Origin: Pseudomonas helmanticensis
Lineage (GTDB): Bacteria > Pseudomonadota > Gammaproteobacteria > Pseudomonadales > Pseudomonadaceae
NCBI RefSeq assembly: GCF_900182985.1
Contig: NZ_FXUY01000001.1
Span: 3,596,001-3,660,000, forward strand
Length of the DNA stretch: 64,000 nucleotides
Direction of reading: 5' to 3'
How positions within the stretch are numbered: the stretch's first letter is position 1; each line of letters starts with the position of its first letter. The notes below the pieces were generated by a model that was given only the letters and a program-made list of their open reading frames with translations, did no database searches and had not been told where the DNA came from. The translations under genes were made by a program, and so were the position numbers. This document shows, one piece after another, positions 9,254 through 17,799 of this stretch.

Positions 9254-10612
9254 ATGACTGCGAAGTTGGAAAAAGTTCTGATCGCTAACCGCGGTGAGAT
9301 CGCCCTGCGGATTCTGCGTGCCTGCAAAGAGATGGGCATCAAGACCGTCGCCGTTTACTCCAAGGCCGACAAAGAGCTGATGCACCTGGGTCTGGCAGAC
9401 GAATCCGTCTGCATCGGCCCGGCTTCTGCCGCGCACTCTTACCTGCACATCCCGGCAATCATCGCGGCCGCTGAAGTGACCGGCGCTACCGCCATTCACC
9501 CAGGCTACGGTTTCCTCGCGGAAAACGCTGATTTCGCCGAGCAGGTCGAGAACTCCGGCTTCGCTTTCATCGGCCCGAAAGCCGACACCATTCGCCTGAT
9601 GGGCGACAAGGTATCGGCCAAGCACGCGATGATCGAAGCGGGCGTACCGACCGTTCCAGGTTCTGACGGCCCGTTGCCGGAAGACGAAGAAACGGCACTG
9701 CGCATCGGTCGTGAAGTCGGCTACCCGGTGATCATCAAAGCCGCTGGCGGCGGTGGTGGTCGCGGCATGCGCGTGGTGCACAAGGAAGAAGACCTGATCG
9801 CCTTCGCCAAACTGACCCGCACCGAAGCTGGCGCGGCGTTCGGCAACCCGATGGTCTATCTGGAAAAATTCCTGACCAATCCACGTCACGTGGAAGTTCA
9901 GGTTCTTTCTGACGGCCAGGGTCACGCGATCCATCTGGGCGACCGCGATTGCTCGCTGCAACGTCGTCACCAGAAGGTTCTCGAAGAAGCGCCGGCACCG
10001 GGCATCGACGAGAAGGCTCGCGAAGAAGTGCTGGCGCGCTGCGTCAAGGCGTGCATCGACATCGGTTACCGTGGCGCGGGCACTTTCGAGTTCCTCTACG
10101 AGAACGGTCGTTTCTACTTCATCGAAATGAACACGCGTGTTCAGGTAGAGCACCCGGTTTCGGAAATGGTTACCGGTATCGACATCGTCAAGGAGATGCT
10201 CAGCATCGCCGCTGGCAACAAGCTGTCGTTCACCCAGGACGACGTGGTAATCCGCGGTCACTCGCTGGAATGCCGGATCAACGCTGAAGACCCGAAAACC
10301 TTCATGCCGAGCCCGGGCACGGTCAAGCATTTCCACGCTCCAGGCGGCAACGGCGTTCGCGTCGATTCGCACCTGTACAGCGGTTATGCCGTTCCGCCGA
10401 ACTACGACTCGCTGATCGGCAAGCTGATCACTTACGGCGCGACCCGCGACGAAGCCATGGCACGCATGCGCAATGCCCTGGACGAAATCGTGGTTGACGG
10501 GATCAAGACCAACATCCCGCTGCACCGTGATCTGGTTCGTGACGAAGGCTTCTGCAAAGGGGGCGTGAACATTCACTACCTCGAGCACAAGCTGGCTGCC
10601 GAGAAGCACTAA
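9254..10612 (+). CDS. accC: Biotin carboxylase subunit of acetyl-CoA carboxylase
   Basis: The 452-residue ATP-grasp enzyme carboxylates the biotin on AccB using bicarbonate and ATP. Visible features are the N-terminal [17 protein letters not shown], the Gly-rich ATP loop ([14 protein letters not shown]), the catalytic segment [16 protein letters not shown] and the C-terminal biotin carboxylase domain. I took the ATG at 9254 (MTAKLEKVL), which follows GGAGAGCC, rather than the upstream TTG at 9233. A strong terminator lies 18 bases past the stop, closing the accBC unit. Confidence 0.98.
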   Translation: MTAKLEKVLIANRGEIALRILRACKEMGIKTVAVYSKADKELMHLGLADESVCIGPASAAHSYLHIPAIIAAAEVTGATAIHPGYGFLAENADFAEQVENSGFAFIGPKADTIRLMGDKVSAKHAMIEAGVPTVPGSDGPLPEDEETALRIGREVGYPVIIKAAGGGGGRGMRVVHKEEDLIAFAKLTRTEAGAAFGNPMVYLEKFLTNPRHVEVQVLSDGQGHAIHLGDRDCSLQRRHQKVLEEAPAPGIDEKAREEVLARCVKACIDIGYRGAGTFEFLYENGRFYFIEMNTRVQVEHPVSEMVTGIDIVKEMLSIAAGNKLSFTQDDVVIRGHSLECRINAEDPKTFMPSPGTVKHFHAPGGNGVRVDSHLYSGYAVPPNYDSLIGKLITYGATRDEAMARMRNALDEIVVDGIKTNIPLHRDLVRDEGFCKGGVNIHYLEHKLAAEKH

Positions 10613-10630
10613 GCTTCAGCCCGCACCAGA

Positions 10631-10660
10631 CAAAGCCGCCTTCGGGCGGCTTTGTTGTTT
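10631..10660 (+). terminator. Rho-independent terminator after accC
   Basis: A perfect ten-pair stem, CAAAGCCGCC with GGCGGCTTTG, closes a TTCG tetraloop and is followed by TTGTTT. Confidence 0.92.
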
Positions 10661-10670
10661 CTGGAGTAGA

Positions 10671-10760
10671 GAAGATCAAAAGATCGCAGCCTTCGGCAGC
10701 TCCTACAGGGGATCGCGTTTCAGCGTAGGAGCTGCCGAAGGCTGCGATCTTTTGATCTTC
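10671..10760. repeat. REP-like inverted pair (family A), opposite orientation
   Basis: The same repeat unit as at 8036-8120 occurs twice, but here the GATCAAAAGATCGCAG ends point outwards and the CTCCTAC/GTAGGAG ends face each other across about 15 bases. The outer ends GAAGATCAAAAG and CTTTTGATCTTC are exact inverted copies. It occupies the gap between the accC terminator and prmA. Confidence 0.93.
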
Positions 10761-10853
10761 AACCATGTTCGTGTTCTGCCGCTCGCTCGCGTAAACTTGC
10801 GCGCTTCTCGCCGGCCGCTAGGCTGCAATCAATATTTTTCAAAGGTGCCCGCC

Positions 10854-11732
10854 ATGCCTTGGCTGCAAGTACGTCTCGCCATCAGCCCGGAACAAGCCGA
10901 AACCTACGAAGACGCTTTCCTTGAAGTCGGCGCTGTGTCGGTGACCTTCATGGACGCCGAAGATCAGCCGATCTTCGAACCGGAACTCAATACCACCCCG
11001 CTGTGGGCGCACACGCATCTGTTGGCGCTGTTCGAAGGCGGCACGGAACCGGCACCGGTTCTGGCCCATCTGGAACTGCTGACCGGCAGCCCGCTGCCCG
11101 AGCATCACAGCGAGGTCATCGAAGACCAGGATTGGGAACGTAGCTGGATGGACGGTTTCCAGCCGATGCGTTTCGGCCAGCGTCTGTGGATCGTGCCGAG
11201 CTGGCACGCCGCGCCTGAGCCGGACGCGGTCAATCTGCTGCTGGACCCGGGCCTCGCGTTCGGCACCGGCACTCACCCGACTACCGCGCTGTGCCTGGAA
11301 TGGCTCGACGGCCAGGACCTGAAAGACTGCAACGTGCTCGATTTTGGCTGCGGCTCGGGGATTCTGGCCATCGCCGCCCTGCTGCTCGGCGCGAAAGAAG
11401 CAGTCGGCACCGACATCGACGTGCAGGCGCTGGAAGCGTCGCGCGACAACGCCGGGCGCAACAACATTGCCGAAGAGCTGTTCCCGCTGTACCTGCCGGA
11501 AGATCTGCCACAGGTTCAAGCCGACGTGCTGGTCGCCAACATTCTGGCTGGCCCGCTGGTTTCGCTCGCGCCGCAACTGTCCAGCCTGGTGAAATCCGGT
11601 GGCCGTCTGGCGCTGTCGGGCATCCTGGCCGAGCAAGGCGATGAAGTTGCCGCCGCTTACGCTCAGGACTTTGATCTCGACCCGATCGCCAATCGCGATG
11701 GCTGGGTGCGCATCACCGGCCGTCGGCGCTAG
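10854..11732 (+). CDS. prmA: Ribosomal protein L11 methyltransferase
   Basis: The 292-residue SAM-dependent enzyme trimethylates ribosomal protein L11. The N-terminal substrate domain ([16 protein letters not shown]) is followed by the methyltransferase domain with [15 protein letters not shown] and the SAM loop [15 protein letters not shown]. The ATG at 10854 follows AAAGGTG; an in-frame extension back into the REP repeat is rejected. The next gene starts 30 bases downstream and may be cotranscribed. Confidence 0.97.
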   Translation: MPWLQVRLAISPEQAETYEDAFLEVGAVSVTFMDAEDQPIFEPELNTTPLWAHTHLLALFEGGTEPAPVLAHLELLTGSPLPEHHSEVIEDQDWERSWMDGFQPMRFGQRLWIVPSWHAAPEPDAVNLLLDPGLAFGTGTHPTTALCLEWLDGQDLKDCNVLDFGCGSGILAIAALLLGAKEAVGTDIDVQALEASRDNAGRNNIAEELFPLYLPEDLPQVQADVLVANILAGPLVSLAPQLSSLVKSGGRLALSGILAEQGDEVAAAYAQDFDLDPIANRDGWVRITGRRR

Positions 11733-11762
11733 AATGACCGCCTGCATAATCCGGATCGCCGC

Positions 11763-13040
11763 ATGACCGACAGTTTCGTCACCCAGTGCCCGCATTGCCA
11801 AACCAGTTTCCGTGTCAGCCATGCTCAATTGAGCGTGGCCCGCGGGGTGGTTCGCTGCGGCTCCTGCCTGCAAGTGTTCAACGCGGCCAAACAGCTGCTG
11901 GAACAACACGCCGGCAAGGATGCGGTGACTCCTGTCGCGCCGCCCATTGCCGAACCGCCAGCGATTACGCAGCCAGCGCCGACCATCGAACTGCCCTCCA
12001 GCGTCGAACCACCAGCACCGCGCGCCATTAGCCAAAAGCAGTGGAGCGCGTCCGAGCTGGATCTCGACAGCCTCGATCTGGATGAAGAACTCGCTCGCCT
12101 CGAACAGCGCGAAATCCAGCCAATCACCGAATTCGGTCGTCAACGGGAAGACTCCCTGAGCGCTCGTCGCGACAGCCCTGAGCCGGATGAAACACTCTGG
12201 CGCGACACCTTGTTCAGCGAACGTTCCGATGAGCACACTGCCGAGCCCGAAGAAGACGAGCCAGAAACCGTCGACATCGAGCCGGTCAAAACAGCACGCA
12301 CCGAGCCTTCGTTGTCGCTGGAACCGGTAGACCTGGACGACGAGCCGGCCATTCCGCAATTGCGCCTGCACGATCCGATTGACCCAAAGGCCCGTCGCGA
12401 ACGCTTCACTGCCAGTGACGAAAGCGATGACGACGACCTGCCAGTGATCGAACCGCTGCGCAAAAAACGCGAGCGTGGCGAACCTGGCGTGCGCGCCGAA
12501 GTCCTCCAGGACCTGACCGACGACCCGCTGCAACTCGACTGGCAGAAACGCCGCTCGCCGTGGGGCCGACGCCTGCTGTGGCTATTGTTGGTGCTGCTGG
12601 CAGCCGGCGGTCTCGTCGCCCAATACGTTTCTTACCATTTCGATGAACTGGCGCGACAGGATCAATACCGTCCCTGGTTCCAGCAAATCTGCCCGCAGAT
12701 CGGCTGCACGGTGCCATCCAAGGTCGATATCGCGCGGATCAAGAGCAGTAATCTGGTGGTACGCAGCCACCCTGAATTCAGCGGCGCCCTGGTGGTCGAT
12801 GCGATCATCTACAACCGCGCAACGTTCTCCCAGCCCTTTCCGCTGCTTGAACTGCGTTTTGCCGATCTCAATGGTCACCTGATCGCCAGTCGTCGCTTCA
12901 AACCCGGCGAGTACCTCAGTGGCGACCTGGAAGGTCTGGCGGAAATGCCGCCACAGACGCCGATCCACATTGCGCTGGATATTCTCGATCCAGGCCCGAA
13001 AGCGGTGAATTACAGCCTGAACTTTCACTCCCCCGAGTGA
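11763..13040 (+). CDS. MJ0042-type zinc-ribbon, DUF3426 membrane protein
   Basis: The 425-residue protein begins with a zinc ribbon (C9, C12, C32, C35). A long, acidic, low-complexity linker rich in Glu, Asp and Pro (about 50-260) leads to one membrane helix (270-289). The C-terminal domain of about 135 residues is of DUF3426 type. The topology places the zinc ribbon in the cytoplasm and the C-terminal domain in the periplasm. Function is unknown. Location between prmA and dusB is the usual one in pseudomonads. Confidence 0.9.
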   Translation: MTDSFVTQCPHCQTSFRVSHAQLSVARGVVRCGSCLQVFNAAKQLLEQHAGKDAVTPVAPPIAEPPAITQPAPTIELPSSVEPPAPRAISQKQWSASELDLDSLDLDEELARLEQREIQPITEFGRQREDSLSARRDSPEPDETLWRDTLFSERSDEHTAEPEEDEPETVDIEPVKTARTEPSLSLEPVDLDDEPAIPQLRLHDPIDPKARRERFTASDESDDDDLPVIEPLRKKRERGEPGVRAEVLQDLTDDPLQLDWQKRRSPWGRRLLWLLLVLLAAGGLVAQYVSYHFDELARQDQYRPWFQQICPQIGCTVPSKVDIARIKSSNLVVRSHPEFSGALVVDAIIYNRATFSQPFPLLELRFADLNGHLIASRRFKPGEYLSGDLEGLAEMPPQTPIHIALDILDPGPKAVNYSLNFHSPE

Positions 13041-13145
13041 AACGCCTCACCGTTTCTGAATTGACGGCGGTTTTCTGACTTTGCCCTGCGCAACCAAACC
13101 GCTGGCAATAACAGAATAACTGTTCAGATTTTGTTCAATTCAGCC

Positions 13146-13174
13146 TTTATCCAGTCATCGAGAGCGGGTATCAT
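13146..13174 (+). promoter_or_regulatory. Candidate sigma-70 promoter for dusB-fis
   Basis: TTTATC (13146-13151) and TATCAT (13169-13174) are separated by 17 bases, about 50 bases before dusB, within an AT-rich patch unusual for this region. The -35 match is weak. Confidence 0.4.
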
Positions 13175-13225
13175 GCCAACCCTTTTTCGAACTCTCATGA
13201 TCCGGCCCCACTTCAGGGAAGTCCT

Positions 13226-14236
13226 ATGTCGGCGGTACGCATCGGCCCATACACATTGCAGAACGGCTTGATTCTCGCCCCGATGGCGGGGGTCACCGAT
13301 CAGCCCTTTCGTCAGCTGTGCAAGCGTCTGGGCGCAGGGCTTGTTGTCTCGGAAATGGTCACCAGCGACATGAGTTTGTGGAACACCCGCAAGTCACGCA
13401 TGCGCATGATCCACGAAGGCGATCCCGAGCCACGTTCGGTACAGATTGCCGGTGGCGATGCGCAGATGCTCGCGGATGCAGCCCGGGCCAACGTCGAACT
13501 GGGCGCACAGATTATTGATATCAACATGGGTTGCCCGGCGAAGAAGGTCTGTAACAAGGCCGCCGGCTCCGCGTTGTTGAAAGATGAAGCACTGGTGACC
13601 GAGATCCTGCAGGCCGTTGTGGCTGCGGTTGATGTGCCGGTCACCCTGAAGATCCGCACGGGCTGGGATCGCGACAACAAGAACGGCCTGACCGTGGCGA
13701 AGATCGCCGAGCAGGCCGGGATCACCGCGTTGGCAGTGCATGGCCGCACTCGCGCCGATCTGTACAAGGGTGAAGCCGAATACGACACGATTGCCGCGAT
13801 CAAGCAGGCGGTGTCGATCCCGGTGTTTGCCAATGGCGATATCGATTCGCCGGAAAAGGCCCGTTACGTCCTCGACGCAACCGGTGCCGATGGCCTGTTG
13901 ATAGGCCGCGCTGCCCAAGGGCAGCCATGGATTTTTCGCGAGATCGAACACTTCCTGCGCACCGGCGAGAAATTGCCGGCGCCGGAGTTGGTCGAGGTGG
14001 AACACATTCTGCTGGAGCATCTGGCCGCACTTCACGCTTTCTATGGGGACGTGATGGGCGTGCGCATTGCCCGGAAGCATGTGGGCTGGTATCTCGCAAC
14101 CTTGCCGGGCGCCAGGGAGTTTCGCGCCCACTTCAATCGTTTGGATGGTACGGAAACACAATGCGCCAACGTTCGGGAGTTCTTCGCCGAGCGTTACAAG
14201 AGCCTGACAGGGGACGAAGAAGGGGTGGCCGCATGA
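13226..14236 (+). CDS. dusB: tRNA-dihydrouridine synthase B
   Basis: The 336-residue FMN enzyme reduces specific uridines in tRNA D-loops to dihydrouridine. Visible features are [13 protein letters not shown] at the N-terminus of the TIM barrel, the catalytic motif [19 protein letters not shown] (GCP at 102-104) and the FMN phosphate segment [11 protein letters not shown]. The last four bases overlap the fis start (ATGA), giving the dusB-fis operon known from gamma-proteobacteria. Confidence 0.97.
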   Translation: MSAVRIGPYTLQNGLILAPMAGVTDQPFRQLCKRLGAGLVVSEMVTSDMSLWNTRKSRMRMIHEGDPEPRSVQIAGGDAQMLADAARANVELGAQIIDINMGCPAKKVCNKAAGSALLKDEALVTEILQAVVAAVDVPVTLKIRTGWDRDNKNGLTVAKIAEQAGITALAVHGRTRADLYKGEAEYDTIAAIKQAVSIPVFANGDIDSPEKARYVLDATGADGLLIGRAAQGQPWIFREIEHFLRTGEKLPAPELVEVEHILLEHLAALHAFYGDVMGVRIARKHVGWYLATLPGAREFRAHFNRLDGTETQCANVREFFAERYKSLTGDEEGVAA

Positions 14237-14553
14237 CGATGATGACCGAGACTTTAGTGAGTGGAACAACACCCGTGAGCGACAACGTGAATTTGAAACA
14301 GCACCTCAATACCCCGAGCGAAGAAGGCCAGACCCTTCGCGGGAGTGTCGAGAAGGCGCTGCACAATTATTTCGCCCACCTTGAGGGCGCGTCCGTCACG
14401 GATGTGTACAACCTGGTGCTCTCCGAAGTCGAGGCGCCCCTGCTCGAAAGCGTGATGAACTACGTCAAGGGCAACCAGACCAAGGCCAGCGAGCTGCTCG
14501 GTCTCAACCGAGGCACGCTGCGCAAGAAACTCAAGCAGTACGATCTGCTGTAA
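14233..14553 (+). CDS. fis: DNA-binding protein Fis
   Basis: This is a 106-residue nucleoid protein that bends DNA and modulates rRNA and many other promoters. The C-terminal helix-turn-helix reads [19 protein letters not shown], and the core region [10 protein letters not shown] is typical. The ATG at 14233 overlaps the dusB stop. The N-terminus (about 25 residues before [12 protein letters not shown]) is variable in the family, so a later start is possible. A hairpin terminator follows. Confidence 0.96.
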   Translation: MTMMTETLVSGTTPVSDNVNLKQHLNTPSEEGQTLRGSVEKALHNYFAHLEGASVTDVYNLVLSEVEAPLLESVMNYVKGNQTKASELLGLNRGTLRKKLKQYDLL

Positions 14554-14570
14554 GCATTCAATCAAACCAG

Positions 14571-14605
14571 AAAGGCGCCCGCGTAAAAAACGGTCGCCTT
14601 TTTTG
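14571..14605 (+). terminator. Terminator after fis
   Basis: AAAGGCG pairs with CGCCTTT, with an inner CCG/CGG pair, and is followed by a run of T (CGCCTTTTTTG). Confidence 0.85.
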
Positions 14606-14636
14606 CTGACTTCCTTTGCTTTTGATGGAAATTGAG

Positions 14637-16244
14637 ATGACCGACCAGACTACCCGCCTGCCGATCCGCCGCGCCTTGATCAGCGTTTCCGACAAGACCG
14701 GGATCCTCGAATTCGCCAAGGAGCTTGAAGCCCTGGGCGTCGAGATCCTCTCCACCGGCGGAACGTTCAAGCTGCTGCGCGACAACGGTGTTGCCGCAGT
14801 GGAAGTCGCGGATTACACCGGTTTCGCCGAGATGATGGACGGTCGGGTGAAAACCCTGCACCCGAAAATCCACGGCGGCATCCTCGGTCGTCGCGGTATC
14901 GATGACGCGATCATGAACGAACACGGCATCAAGCCGATCGATCTGGTTGCCGTTAACCTGTACCCGTTCGAAGCCACCATCAACAAGCCAGGTTGCGACC
15001 TGCCGACCGCCATCGAAAACATCGACATCGGCGGCCCGACCATGGTCCGTTCGGCAGCGAAAAACCATAAAGACGTAGCGATCGTGGTGAATGCCAGCGA
15101 TTACGCCAGTGTGCTGGAAGGGCTCAAGGCCGGCGGCCTGACCTACGCTCAGCGTTTTGACCTGATGCTCAAGGCCTTCGAACACACCGCTGCCTACGAC
15201 GGCATGATCGCCAACTACATGGGCACCGTGAATCAGGCCGCTGAAACCCTGAGCACCGAAGGCCGCAGCGAATTCCCGCGCACCTTCAACAGTCAGTTCA
15301 TCAAGGCGCAGGAAATGCGCTACGGCGAGAACCCGCACCAGAGCGCGGCGTTCTACGTTGAGGCCAAGCCAGCCGAAGTCGGCATCGCCACCGCGACCCA
15401 ACTGCAAGGCAAAGAGCTGTCGTACAACAACGTGGCCGACACCGACGCCGCGCTGGAGTGCGTGAAGAGCTTCGTCAAACCAGCCTGCGTCATCGTCAAG
15501 CACGCCAACCCGTGCGGCGTTGCCGTTAGCCCGGACGCTGAAGGCGGCATTCGTCAGGCCTACGAACTGGCCTACGCCACCGACACCGAGTCGGCGTTCG
15601 GCGGGATCATCGCCTTCAACCGTGAACTGGATGCCGAGACCGCCAAAGCGATCGTCGAGCGTCAGTTCGTCGAAGTGATCATCGCGCCAAGCGTCAGCGA
15701 AGAAGCTCGCGCGATTGTTGCGGCGAAAGCCAACGTGCGCCTGCTGGCCTGCGGCGAGTGGTCGGCTGACCGCGCTGCTGCCTGGGACTACAAGCGCGTC
15801 AACGGTGGCCTGCTGATACAAAGCCGCGACATCGGCATGATCAGCGCCGATGACCTGAAAGTCGTGACCAAGCGCGCCCCGACCGAACAGGAAATCCATG
15901 ACCTGATCTTCGCCTGGAAAGTCGCCAAGTACGTTAAGTCCAACGCCATCGTCTACGCCAAGAACCGTCAGACCATCGGTGTCGGCGCTGGCCAGATGAG
16001 CCGCGTAAACTCGGCGCGTATCGCCGCAATCAAGGCTGAGCATGCCGGCCTGCAAGTTGCCGGTTCGGTGATGGCATCGGACGCGTTCTTCCCGTTCCGC
16101 GACGGCCTGGACAATGCGGCCAAGGTCGGTATCACTGCGGTGATCCAGCCGGGCGGCTCGATGCGTGATGCTGAAGTGATTGCAGCAGCTGATGAGGCCG
16201 GCATCGCCATGGTCTTTACGGGCATGCGCCACTTCCGTCACTGA
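14637..16244 (+). CDS. purH: Bifunctional AICAR formyltransferase/IMP cyclohydrolase
   Basis: The 535-residue enzyme performs the last two steps of IMP synthesis. The N-terminal MGS-like cyclohydrolase domain includes [18 protein letters not shown] and [15 protein letters not shown]. The C-terminal transformylase domain includes [13 protein letters not shown] and the catalytic VKHANPCG. The ATG at 14637 gives the usual length; an ATG four codons earlier (14625) is a possible alternative. It is followed by a family B repeat and then purD. Confidence 0.98.
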   Translation: MTDQTTRLPIRRALISVSDKTGILEFAKELEALGVEILSTGGTFKLLRDNGVAAVEVADYTGFAEMMDGRVKTLHPKIHGGILGRRGIDDAIMNEHGIKPIDLVAVNLYPFEATINKPGCDLPTAIENIDIGGPTMVRSAAKNHKDVAIVVNASDYASVLEGLKAGGLTYAQRFDLMLKAFEHTAAYDGMIANYMGTVNQAAETLSTEGRSEFPRTFNSQFIKAQEMRYGENPHQSAAFYVEAKPAEVGIATATQLQGKELSYNNVADTDAALECVKSFVKPACVIVKHANPCGVAVSPDAEGGIRQAYELAYATDTESAFGGIIAFNRELDAETAKAIVERQFVEVIIAPSVSEEARAIVAAKANVRLLACGEWSADRAAAWDYKRVNGGLLIQSRDIGMISADDLKVVTKRAPTEQEIHDLIFAWKVAKYVKSNAIVYAKNRQTIGVGAGQMSRVNSARIAAIKAEHAGLQVAGSVMASDAFFPFRDGLDNAAKVGITAVIQPGGSMRDAEVIAAADEAGIAMVFTGMRHFRH

Positions 16245-16259
16245 TTTTTCGCCCCCTGG

Positions 16260-16366
16260 TTGATCGTACCCACGCTCTGCGTGGGCACGCAGCCCGGGAC
16301 GCTCCGCGTCCCATGGACGCAGAGCGTCCGTAGAGGCATTCCCACGCAGAGCGTGGGAACGATCAA
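16260..16366. repeat. Inverted-repeat element, family B
   Basis: This element of about 107 bases has near-perfect 26-base ends: TTGATCGT(A/T)CCCACGC... on the left and its inverted copy on the right. Inside is a second inverted pair, GGACGCTCCGCGTCC and GGACGCAGAGCGTCC. A second copy lies at 56153-56261. It has no coding content and lies between purH and purD. Confidence 0.92.
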
Positions 16367-16404
16367 GGTTTGGTAGCGCCCCACAGAATTTGAGGTTTTT
16401 TGAA

Positions 16405-17700
16405 ATGAATGTTTTGATCATTGGCAGCGGTGGCCGTGAACACGCCTTGGCCTGGAAAGTGGCTCAGGATCCGCGCGTGCAGAAGGTTTTTGTCGCACCG
16501 GGCAACGCTGGCACCGCCATCGAAGCCAAGTGCGAAAACGTCGCTATCGACGTGCTGGCCCTTGAGCAACTGGCCGACTTCGCCGAGAAAAACGTTTCCC
16601 TGACCATCGTCGGCCCGGAAGTGCCTTTGGTGGCGGGCGTCGTTGACCTGTTCCGCTCGCGTGGCCTGGACTGCTTTGGTCCGACCGCCGGCGCTGCACA
16701 GCTGGAAGGCTCGAAAGCCTTCACCAAGGACTTCCTCGCACGCCACAAGATCCCGACCGCCGACTACCAGAACTTCACCGAGATCGAGCCGGCCCTGGCT
16801 TATCTGCGTGAAAAAGGCGCACCGATCGTGATCAAGGCCGATGGCCTGGCCGCCGGTAAAGGTGTGATCGTCGCCATGACCCTGGCTGAAGCCGAAGACG
16901 CCGTACGCGACATGCTCGCCGGCAACGCTTTCGGTGACGCCGGTTCGCGCGTGGTGATCGAAGAGTTCCTCGACGGTGAAGAAGCTTCGTTCATCGTCAT
17001 GGTCGACGGCAAGAACGTGCTGCCGATGGCCACCAGCCAGGACCACAAACGTGTTGGCGACGGCGACAGCGGCCCGAACACTGGCGGCATGGGTGCCTAC
17101 TCCCCTGCCCCGGTGGTCACCGCCGACGTGCACAAGCGCGTGATGGATCTGGTGATCTGGCCGACCGTGCGCGGCATGGCCGAAGAAGGCAACGTCTACA
17201 CCGGTTTCCTCTACGCCGGTCTGATGATCGACAAGGCTGGCAATCCAAAGGTTATCGAATTCAACTGCCGCTTCGGCGATCCGGAAACCCAACCGGTGAT
17301 GCTGCGTCTGCAATCGAGCCTGGTGCTGCTGGTTGAAGCGGCGCTGGCGCAAGCGCTGGACAAGGTCGAAGCACAGTGGGATCCACGCCCGAGCATCGGC
17401 ATCGTGCTGGCCGCTGGCGGCTACCCGGGCGACTACGCCAAGGGCGCGGCGATCAACGGTCTGGATGCTGCGGCGAAACTGGAAGGCAAAGTCTTCCATG
17501 CCGGCACTGCACTGAAAGATGGCCAGGTTGTAACCGCCGGTGGTCGCGTACTGTGCGCCACCGCAATGGGCGCTTCGGTGGGTGAAGCCCAGCAGCAAGC
17601 GTACAAGCTGGCAGCGGCCATCGACTGGGAAGGCTGCTTCTTCCGCAAGGACATTGGCTACCGTGCCATTGCCCGTGAACGTGGCGAAAACCAGGAATAA
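16405..17700 (+). CDS. purD: Phosphoribosylamine-glycine ligase
   Basis: The 431-residue ATP-grasp enzyme joins glycine to phosphoribosylamine in purine synthesis. Visible segments are MNVLIIGSGGREHALAWK, GPTAGAAQLEGSKAFTKDF, the ATP loop IVIKADGLAAGKGV and EFNCRFGDPETQ. The ATG at 16405 sits after GAGGTTTTTTGAA. Length is standard. The purH-purD order is as in other pseudomonads, here with an intervening repeat. Confidence 0.98.
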   Translation: MNVLIIGSGGREHALAWKVAQDPRVQKVFVAPGNAGTAIEAKCENVAIDVLALEQLADFAEKNVSLTIVGPEVPLVAGVVDLFRSRGLDCFGPTAGAAQLEGSKAFTKDFLARHKIPTADYQNFTEIEPALAYLREKGAPIVIKADGLAAGKGVIVAMTLAEAEDAVRDMLAGNAFGDAGSRVVIEEFLDGEEASFIVMVDGKNVLPMATSQDHKRVGDGDSGPNTGGMGAYSPAPVVTADVHKRVMDLVIWPTVRGMAEEGNVYTGFLYAGLMIDKAGNPKVIEFNCRFGDPETQPVMLRLQSSLVLLVEAALAQALDKVEAQWDPRPSIGIVLAAGGYPGDYAKGAAINGLDAAAKLEGKVFHAGTALKDGQVVTAGGRVLCATAMGASVGEAQQQAYKLAAAIDWEGCFFRKDIGYRAIARERGENQE

Positions 17701-17799
17701 GCGGTCCTTCAAGTCCGGCGAGGTGAGCCATTCCTCGCCGGGCTGTTCCGCCGCCGCGCATCGTTATATTCTGGCATCAATCTACGAAGGGATTTCGCC

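Noticed and set aside
9038..10609. 523-codon minus-strand frame opposite accC
   Set aside because: Shadow of accC; no recognisable domain.
10839..12533. 564-codon minus-strand frame opposite prmA and the DUF3426 gene
   Set aside because: Spans two real plus-strand genes and their intergenic gap, and has a shadow-like composition.
14562..16421. Long minus-strand frame opposite purH
   Set aside because: Shadow of purH; low-complexity Val/Asp/Gly/His translation.
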